From Irineochytrium annulatum (lineage: Eukaryota; Chytridiomycota; Chytridiomycetes; Chytridiales; Chytridiaceae), in assembly GCA_027600665.1 (NCBI GenBank), contig JADGJL010000115.1, positions 1 to 40,816 on the forward strand: a stretch of 40,816 bases of DNA. Reading direction: 5' to 3'. The translations under genes were made by a program, and so were the position numbers. The first letter of the stretch is position 1. Each line of letters begins with the position of its first letter. The notes under the pieces were generated by a model that was not told where the DNA came from, ran no database searches, and was given only the letters and a program-made list of their open reading frames with translations. Positions 34,301 to 40,816 of this stretch are shown one piece after another.

Positions 34301-35172
34301 CCTTTGTACAGGCGAAGGACAATTTGAATGTGACGGAATGGATATTGCGAAACGATTGTGACAGCGTGAGATGTTCGAAAGGCTTTCATTTCAAAGGGGA
34401 TCGCGTCGATCAAGCTTTCGTAAATGCCCTCCATTTTCGCTTTAGCCGCGTCCTCGTCAAGGCCATAGATAAAGCTATAAAGGAACAGAGCGAGCATCAA
34501 TGGCCACTGCCATAAGGTGCATAATTAAAAGTGACTTACAGATCGATGTCGGAGCTCGCGTACGTATCCCGAAAATACTTTCTCCTGTCCTGCGGCTTCT
34601 TGCATTTATCCTTTGGCAGAGGCATCATGCAAGCGAGCACCGAACCGCCGGCCGCCAGCACGTTGGACCAGTCCATAAATTGCAAAGTGTTCTCCGTAAA
34701 GATTCTCCAATTAAGAAGGAACTCATTTCGATCGACTACGGCCAAGGGCGACAAGTCCTTGCCGGCAAGCACTTTACTCGGGTCGATCACGGGTATCTCG
34801 GCTTCCTCCGGCAGGGCTTCCAGCACCGGCCAGGCAGGCGCGTCGACTCCGGGATAGACGTTGACGAGCGAGGTCAACGGATCCGCGATCTCGAGATCAT
34901 CAGGAAACTGGGCGAAGAGCCTCCTGTTGTAGTTTTCGAGATCAACTGCCTGTCTGCGATGATCATGTTAGCGAGATCACCTCTATTGACGCGATGACTT
35001 ACTGTCTCAAGGTGGAACGGGAGCTGAAGTCCGTTGACGAACGAATGCTAGCAATCCAGGCCTCGCTCGACAGCGGTTTCGGATCCAGGGGCAATGGCCG
35101 CACGGGCACGTCGGTGACGCCGTCTCCGCCAAGATCGCTCTCCTCCGAGCCACTCCAATCGTCGGTGGGCAT
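28381..35172 (-). CDS. Giant ankyrin-repeat protein with nucleotidyltransferase-like N-terminal domain
   Basis: A multi-exon gene of roughly 2000 residues starting at ATG 35172 (MPTDDWSGSEESDLGGDG), with intron 1 donor GTAAGTCATCG just after STLRQ. The N-terminal domain has AAGGSVLACM, and about 30 residues later SSDIDLFIYGLDEDAA (joined over an intron at about 34460-34530), the GGS...DxD pattern of polymerase-beta-fold nucleotidyltransferases. VTIVSQYPFRHIQIVLRLYK, GFDVDCCAVGFTGTQVVATR, ISIDLSRRSPSYESRLIKYA and DPQIYERSFDKTQGLARLLL follow. I recall this arrangement from other fungal ankyrin proteins of unknown function. Ankyrin units follow: TPFLLAVFCNALKTVRLLID, MTALDFACFHGHAAIVTGLI, SPLAIACDHGVKDVVLKLLK, then GGTPVHLAVQLKTIPVLEEL and GWNALHFAV (about 29820-29960). 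The last about 250 residues are disordered Pro/Gly/Ser-rich. TGA at 28381. A third catalytic acidic residue is not obvious, so activity is uncertain. Confidence 0.8.
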
Positions 35173-35442
35173 GTTGTCTCCGCGTGATTAATGTGCGTAA
35201 CGTGAAGGCAGTGGAGTTCCAAGCCCAGTTGAACGACCGTCAAAAACTTGGGTGGAAAAGTTCAGCACTTAACAGAGATTGTGTTGGTGGAAGCTTTGGT
35301 GTTCAAGTGGACGACGTGCACAAAAATTACGTTATTGCTTCGGCAGAAAGTTACCATGTTTTAAGTCATTCTTGTTCGGCGTTATTACGTGCCGGACACC
35401 GTATAATTCCTAGCTGATAACGACACCAGCAAATGATAGCGA
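35173..35442. other. Intergenic
   Basis: The upstream region of the ankyrin gene and the 3' flank of the CofD-family gene, both on the minus strand. No gene or repeat is seen. Confidence 0.4.
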
Positions 35443-37557
35443 TTAACAAATTAGGGGCTCCAGCACCCTTCGAAGATCATCCATCCCATAAAACCCGCGA
35501 CCCGAGACCGACCCATCCCCCTCGCCCCGCTTCCGCACGATATGACACGAAATCCCAAACGCCTCAATCGCCGCCACGTCGACGGGTATCTCCCCATCCT
35601 CTGGATATACCAAATGCGTCAGGAACGCCTTCGGCGGGTACGGTCTTACGAGATACTTGTTCCCCGTCCCGCTATCCATCTCCTCATCCCCTTCCTGCTC
35701 GCCACCCCCACCCGATCGCGAAGGCGCGACGGCCCCGGCCGACGACGACCCGCCGTCGTCGTACGCGTCCGTCGAGGAGGACGACGAGTCCTCGTTCCGG
35801 GGCACGTGGACGGCGTCGTCCATGTCCTGGCTGACGTCGCGCGTAGTGACGCGGCGTACGGCGTCGGATTGGGAGCGCTCGGCCATGCAGGAGTAGTTGA
35901 GGGCGTCGGTAATGGCGAGGACGAAATCGACGGCGGTGTAGCCCTCGGTCTCGCGGTCGTAGGTGCCGTTCAGGAGCAGAACCTTAACGCGCTCGTGGAT
36001 CACTGAGGGTTCCTCACGGAGGACGGGCCTGTCGCGGTTAAGTGCCGGGGAGGTGGATGAGGGAGCTGGAGAGGCTCCGGGCTTCAATTCGTCGACCGAC
36101 CCACGATGGAGGAACACTTCACTAGACAGTGATGACTGCTTGAAACCGCTCGGAACGAGAGCAATTGTGTTCGTGCCTCGACTGGTCAAGTTCACAAACG
36201 TCGACGCAGATCCACGCCTTTGAGATGTGAAGACGCTTTGCGGTGGCGGTATTGATGAAAATGACGCCCTCCGCTCCTTGATTGTAGGTGACGGCTCGTA
36301 ACTCGCTTCGCCCTCCGTAAAATCAAGATCCACTTCATCCGCCAATAGCCGCCCAACGCCGGGTACAATTAAACACGGGATAATGGATGTGTACAAACTT
36401 CCAATCGAGTAAATGATCGTCCGCTTCGTTTGCAAGTGCTCCGGCGCCATGGCGTTCAGCGCAGGGAACGTCTCGGATTGCTCTGCGTTGATGTAGAAGA
36501 TCCTTCGAATGGGAGCGGCGAGGGACGGGCAGGATGTGATTTTCGAGAAGAAGAGGTTGCTGCTGCTGGATTGTGCCGACGTTAACGCGAGCATTGGCGC
36601 CGATGAGCTAAAGTCTCGCCCGGATAGCAATTCGACGGATTTGGCAAGCAGTGCATTCTTCAACGACGCGGCTTGGACGGATTTGCGACGCAAGACCGGG
36701 CTTCCCTGTGTCGACGGGACGAAAGGCTGTAGTGTTGCGGCGATTTTGCGTCCACCCGCACTGACCGTCGGCACAGTGGTGGCCGTAGTCGAACCCGGGT
36801 GCGATATTTCACATTGGCCGACGACGATAGACCCGTCCCGAAGGGCAGCAGCAATCGCGATAGGCGTCCTATCCGTCTCAACGATTGGCAGGACATCAGT
36901 CCGTGACGGCGACCGAGTGATTCGTGCGAACTGAAAAATGGCGGCGTCCAGGGAGTTAAAAAACAATCTACAGCCCGTCAAGAAGAAGTTCCCGATTGAG
37001 CCACCTCGAAAGTCGAACACGGGCCCGTGCCCTGCTTGCTTTAGGACTTTGTAGTGGAATTGTAGTAAGAAAGCGCGGATCGTTTCCCGGTAGGGCTGTG
37101 AAATGTTCTCCCACATGGGGTGCGTTCCCTCAACGATGGTGAGCCATTCAAGCTTCGCCGGGGTAGGCGCCGAGAGCGACATGGGCGTCTCCGTCGGAAG
37201 GCGATACGAGAGCAGAGAATGAACGGCCTTTGCCTGAGTTCTGTTAGTTAACACGTCGAAGTGCAAGAACATCAGCATAAGAACTAACCTCTAAAGTCTT
37301 CGTCTCAGCAAGCCTGACAAGCCTCGAGCGAATGTCGCCAATCCCCGGGCCACCAACAACTTTCACGATCTCCGAGGTAGACCCGCCGTCATCGGAAACG
37401 GGAAGGACGTAGCAAATGTTGTCGGTAATGCCCTAAACGTTACTTTAGCTACCGAAATGAAGAGACGACGCAAGCAAATGGCACGAACCTGAAGCATAGA
37501 GACAAAGCTATTTGCCGCGGAACCGCCGGAGAAGATCAGGATGCTCTTCGAACTCAT
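35443..37557 (-). CDS. CofD/YvcK (UPF0052) family protein
   Basis: CofD-like proteins share a Rossmann-type fold. Archaeal and bacterial CofD transfers a phospholactyl or related group in coenzyme F420 synthesis, while YvcK/UPF0052 homologues act in cell-envelope and carbon control by an unknown chemistry. Exon 1 starts at ATG 37557 (MSSKSILIFSGGSAANSF), the only in-frame ATG, since a TGA lies just upstream. After introns (GTTCGT...TTTAG; GTTAGT...CTCAG) come YVLPVSDDGGSTSEIVKVV, GPGIGDIRSRLVRLAETK, FDFRGGSIGNFFLTGCR, and YSIGSLYTSIIPCLIVPGVG. Each family motif is present, but long Ser/Pro-rich insertions (about 36000-36300 and 35650-35800) raise the size to roughly 665 residues. F420 is not known from fungi, so the fungal substrate is open. 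Confidence 0.88.
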
Positions 37558-38142
37558 TGATGGCAGCTCCTGGGGCGGATCTATCCTTTGCGGGATGTCA
37601 CGATTAGCGACCGGGCCACCTTCCACCGCATAAACTCATTCTCACCTGGATTAAGCGCCGGCGACGACGACGGCGTCGGTGGCAGGTCGGCATAGGATCC
37701 TCGCGGAGTGTCATGGAGGCGGCCCCGCATATAGCGTAGAGTATACCGATAAGGCCGTCGCCGACGACGTGGGCGGGGCGAGAGCAAGGATAAGGGGGCG
37801 AAAGATCGGCGAGGAAGTTGGCCTTATGGAAAACAGGACTTTACACGTGTATCGATTATCTATTGTTGAGACACATTTAATACACGTGTTAAGTAACTTA
37901 AACAGAGTTAGCTCCACCGATCAGTTTAAGCAACGCAGATAAGAGGAAAGCGTCAATCGACAACAGCACAGAAGCTATAGCTGAGCACCCTTGAGGCCAC
38001 ACTGCGAAGATCGCAGTTTCTCCCCGTCGGCTCCACCAGTCTCCCCAGCCAACTCCCAGCCCACCTTTATATATACATATAAAGCATCTTCGCGTCCTAT
38101 TGCGCATACAGACCTGTGCTTCGGCCCACAGCTGAGTCTCTA
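37558..38142. other. Intergenic with TATA-like element
   Basis: The upstream region of the CofD-family gene. A TATATATA-containing stretch (TTTATATATACATATAAA) lies near 38066 and could serve a plus-strand transcription unit to its right. No gene is supported. Confidence 0.4.
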
Positions 38143-38993
38143 ATGGTCTGTGCCCAAGCCTTTGTTCAGGCTTTTCACGATCGCGATCGTCAGCCTTTAC
38201 CACCAACCACCCCGCTCCTTCGTCTATCCCACCCTAGACGAGCCCGGACGTCGCCCACCCGACCTGGTCTCCAGGAATAACACGGTTGCCGGGAGGGATT
38301 GTGATTTTGAAGAGAGTCTCATCACTTCCCGCAATAATACCCTCATACGCCTACCTTGCATCCGCCGCGTTAGTTTGGGTGTCGCTATCATCGAGCGACT
38401 GAGCCATCCATGAGGGTATGTCTTACAGCGCAAGTTTCGAGTCTACCAGGCCATCAACTAAGTTAGCGGCCGTGTGCCATCTGACAACTCTCTTCATATT
38501 GACTCCGTCGATGAAAGAACCCCGCGAGCTGATGAGGGCTTCACGATTGACGCTGGGCATCGTGACTGCGATAGACGCACGAGCTGTCCTGCTCTTCTGA
38601 GGGAGCTTGTGAATTATAACGTGATTGTGGACCTTTTCTCGAGCCGGCTTTGGTGTACGCGAGCGCTAGTATGTCAAAGCCTGGGAATGACGGGGATGGC
38701 TAGCGCGAGGGATGAATTGTGGAATAAGGGTGATGACGGTGCGTGGTCGTATGTGCTTGTTGATGTTTGCTGTGGTAAGTTTACGATTGTTAGCTTAAAA
38801 GAGTTGAAAGACAGACCCGTCAGTGAATAATAGTTTCTCTCAGTCCGCGTGATACACTTTACTTGGATATGTGACCTTGTCCTGTTCTTGATGAGAAGAT
38901 CTCTCCACTCCATGTGCATGTGCAGATCAAGTTTAAAGAAAGTAGTGAAGAATTTACGTGGTTTGTACATGCTGCATCACCAAGCAAATAGTG
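38143..38993 (+). pseudogene. Decayed gene of unknown function
   Basis: Protein-like pieces occur on the plus strand in different frames: MVCAQAFVQAFHDRDRQPLP (38143 on), then ESLITSRNNTLIRLPCI...GVAIIERLSHP, then DERTPRADEGFTIDAGH, ALVCQSLGMTGMASARDELW, KGDDGAWSYVLVDVCC (38500-38775), and after a likely intron (GTAAGT...TCTCAG, about 38776-38840) RDTLYLDM, a TGA, then ISPLHVHVQIKFKESSEE, FTWFVHAASPSK and TAG. Good splice sites exist at 38416 (GTATGT) and 38776, but in-frame stops remain (for example where CGA to TGA would explain the break). I take it as a degraded gene. The family is not recognised. It is convergent with the gene at 39055. Confidence 0.4.
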
Positions 38994-39054
38994 CAAGCCA
39001 CAATTCGCGTTCCTATTGTAAAAATACATTATACATTGGCGTTCCATGCTGTTA

Positions 39055-40816
39055 TTACGACCGCCGTGCTCTCTTTTTCCCCTTCGCAGACCCCACCATA
39101 GCCGCCGTCACCGGTTTTACTTCCTCATTCCGGATAAGGCCGAGGACGTCCTCACTAACAACCGTATGCGCGTGATCCTCCGCCTCCTCCACCTCCTCCG
39201 CTGATGCCGACGCTGGCTCCTCCTCCTCGTCGTCCTCCTCCTGCTCCTGCTCCTGTTCCTGTTCCTGCTCCTGCTCCTCCTCAAACCCCTCCTGGAAGTC
39301 GCCAACCCCCTCGCCGACGCCGACCATCAACGAAGCACTCAGGTCCGGCAGCAAGCTCACATCCGTCGCCTCGGTCGCGCCTTCCTCATTCTCGGCCCCG
39401 CCACCGCCCAAATCTGCTTCCGCCTCGTCCTCCATCAAATCCTCCGGAATGATCCCCTTCCGCTTCCGACCCCTCCCGCTCCCTGGTCCCGTCGCAATGC
39501 CCGGCAAAGCCTTAAAGTTCCTATCTTCCTTCGCCCACTCCAAGGAAAGCGTCTTCCGATAGTACTCCTGCAGCCGGATCAGCCTGCCACCGGTTGACGA
39601 CGCGCTCCCGTCCCCTGTCCCCCCGCTGATGTCGACGCCGACCCGGCCCTCGAGGTAGCTGATGGCGTCTTCCTCGGGCATATGTAGACGCTTCGCCACC
39701 GCGTCCACGGCCTCCGCGACGCCGCGCAGCTTGCTGACGAACTTGGCCACGTCGCTCTTCAAGCTCGCGCGCTTCTTCTTCCCCCCCGGCCCGAGTGTGT
39801 TGTCGACGGTTCTCCGCCAGTCCATCTTCGTCGTTTGATCCAGCCGGGTTATCGAGAAGAACTCTGGGTTGGCGGGAGTGTCACCGCGCCAGATCTTGAG
39901 AGCGGCCTTGCATGTCCGGATCTCGCTGAAGAGCGGCAGGCGAACCAGTGGCTTCCGGTTATCGTCGACGAACGTGACAGAGTACCCGTATAGCTCGTCC
40001 TCCTTCGTGTTCCCCTTAATAAAGGTCACGTTCGAATGCGGCTCCGTCGTTGTCGCCTGGGAATCTGCGGAATTGCCTTCAGAAACCCCTTGGCTCGCTG
40101 TTAAAGAGTATTAGGAGCTGCCAAGATAAGATTGCCGTTGTTTGCCCACCTAATCCCTCCTCCTCAACCGACCTCACAGCCGACATCAACGCCAACGACG
40201 CTTCCGATGGCTTCACATCCAGTTGCATGGCGTCCGCCAGGTTTGCGGGCCGCGGTACGATCGGTTGAAAGCCGGGCTGCACGATCGGCATTTGCGGCGA
40301 GGCGCCGGGCCCTCTCGGCTGTATCCGCGCCACGTTGCTGATCGCTCCGGCCATCCCGGCGTTTGGCGCGGGAGGTTTTGGCAAGATCATCACCTGAAAT
40401 CATAACACAGAGCCTGAGTTTCACGGGGCTTACGAAAGTATCCACGACAGTTTCCTCATACCTTCTGTGATGGAGCAGCGACTGGCGCTGGCGCGACCGC
40501 GGTGGCGCTCTTCCTCGGCAGGGCGGGCTTCACGTTCGCCGCCTGATAAAGCTGCATAGGCGCGAGTCCGCCAGCGGGCTTTGGTGGTTTCGGTAGCAAG
40601 GGAACGCGATGGCTTCCACCAGCCGCGCCTTGCGCGCCGTTTGCCTGTTGCGCGGCAGCTGAAGCGGCAGCCGCAGCCCTCGCGGACCCTGCCGAGGCCG
40701 TCTGCCGCGCCATCGCCGGTGGCGGGGGCATAGACGAGACCCCTGTCATGTCCACATGCACGCCGTTCGTCGCGGGGGCGGCCGACGCGGCGGGGACAGA
40801 GTTGAGGTTGGGGGGG
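39055..40816 (-). CDS. Unknown protein with acidic Glu/Gln tail (5' end outside the window)
   Basis: The frame is open to the right edge, so the start is not in view. The visible N-terminal part is Ala/Pro-rich low complexity (MPPPPAMARQTASAGSARAA). Introns are 40394-40460 (GTATGA...TTCAG) and one near 40065-40150 (GTGGGC...CCAAG, less certain). A folded stretch follows: YGYSVTFVDDNRKPLVRLPL, FSEIRTCKAALKIWRGDTPA, MDWRRTVDNTLGPGGKKKRA, then AKRLHMPEEDAISYLEGRVG. The C-terminus has an (Glu-Gln) repeat at about 39235-39285, then EEPASASAEEVEEAEDHAH, VVSEDVLGLIRNEEVKPVTA and a basic KGKKRARRS, possibly a nuclear localisation signal. The tail and 3' flank are duplicated at 1300-1545. Family not recognised. 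Confidence 0.7.
39235..39285. repeat. GAGCAG/GAACAG hexanucleotide tract
   Basis: On the coding (minus) strand the tract alternates Glu and Gln codons within the acidic tail of the gene at 39055. The decayed copy near 1270-1320 lacks this tract. Confidence 0.7.

Noticed and set aside
37898..38206. A 102-residue minus-strand frame upstream of the CofD-family gene
   Set aside because: No family, no splice support, and biased Trp/Gly content. It overlaps the decayed plus-strand locus.
1..40816. CRISPR arrays, rRNA genes or bacterial-type operons
   Set aside because: No spaced direct repeats, no rRNA sequence, and introns throughout. The DNA is eukaryotic nuclear.

Overview
The window reads as nuclear DNA of a zoosporic (flagellated) fungus, most likely a chytrid-like lineage. 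The evidence is a fungal translation factor (an eEF3 copy, here a pseudogene), a DUF3435-type tyrosine recombinase of the kind known from fungi, short 40-95 nt spliceosomal introns (GTRNGN donors, some CTAAC-type branch sites), and an intact gene for the ciliary outer-dynein-arm docking TPR protein ODAD4/TTC25, which non-flagellated fungi lack. The DNA is GC-rich in genes, with AT-rich intergenic stretches and many poly-T runs.

The left 9.6 kb looks like accessory sequence. It has a decayed plus-strand GIY-YIG nuclease-like gene (about 301-1520), a decayed unknown minus-strand gene (about 1850-2560), a tRNA-like element with a T-tail (2865-2943), a 5'-truncated eEF3 pseudogene (3740-5386, minus), an apparently intact 5-exon tyrosine recombinase gene with C-terminal zinc fingers (5575-8144, minus), an unknown helical protein gene (8518-9426, plus) and a second, longer tRNA-like element (9484-9632). 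The two tRNA-like elements share a 14-bp 5' start and bracket the recombinase.

The middle is mostly conserved eukaryotic genes: ODAD4 (9975-12614, minus), adenosine kinase (13064-14277, minus), a 1078-residue Ala/Pro/Lys-rich repeat protein (14878-18499, minus), mitochondrial ribosomal protein bS16m (18972-19579, minus) divergent from the U5 snRNP protein DIB1 (19671-20223, plus), and the cohesin subunit SCC3/STAG (20623-27050, minus). A small gene at 27518-28095 carries the same ~40-residue repeat as the 14.9-18.5 kb gene.

The right part holds a giant protein gene with a nucleotidyltransferase-like N-terminal domain and ankyrin repeats (28381-35172, minus), a CofD/YvcK-family gene (35443-37557, minus), a decayed plus-strand locus (about 38143-38993), and an unknown acidic-tailed gene running off the right edge (39055-40816, minus). 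The 3' end and 3' flank of that last gene are duplicated, in decayed form, at 1300-1545.

Apart from ODAD4 (motility), SCC3 (chromosome cohesion), bS16m (mitochondrial translation) and DIB1 (splicing), the genes do not form one pathway. The points most worth following are the recombinase and its tRNA-like brackets, the unnamed repeat family shared by two loci, and the nucleotidyltransferase-ankyrin protein. All intron and start assignments were made by eye from reading-frame continuity and splice consensus.
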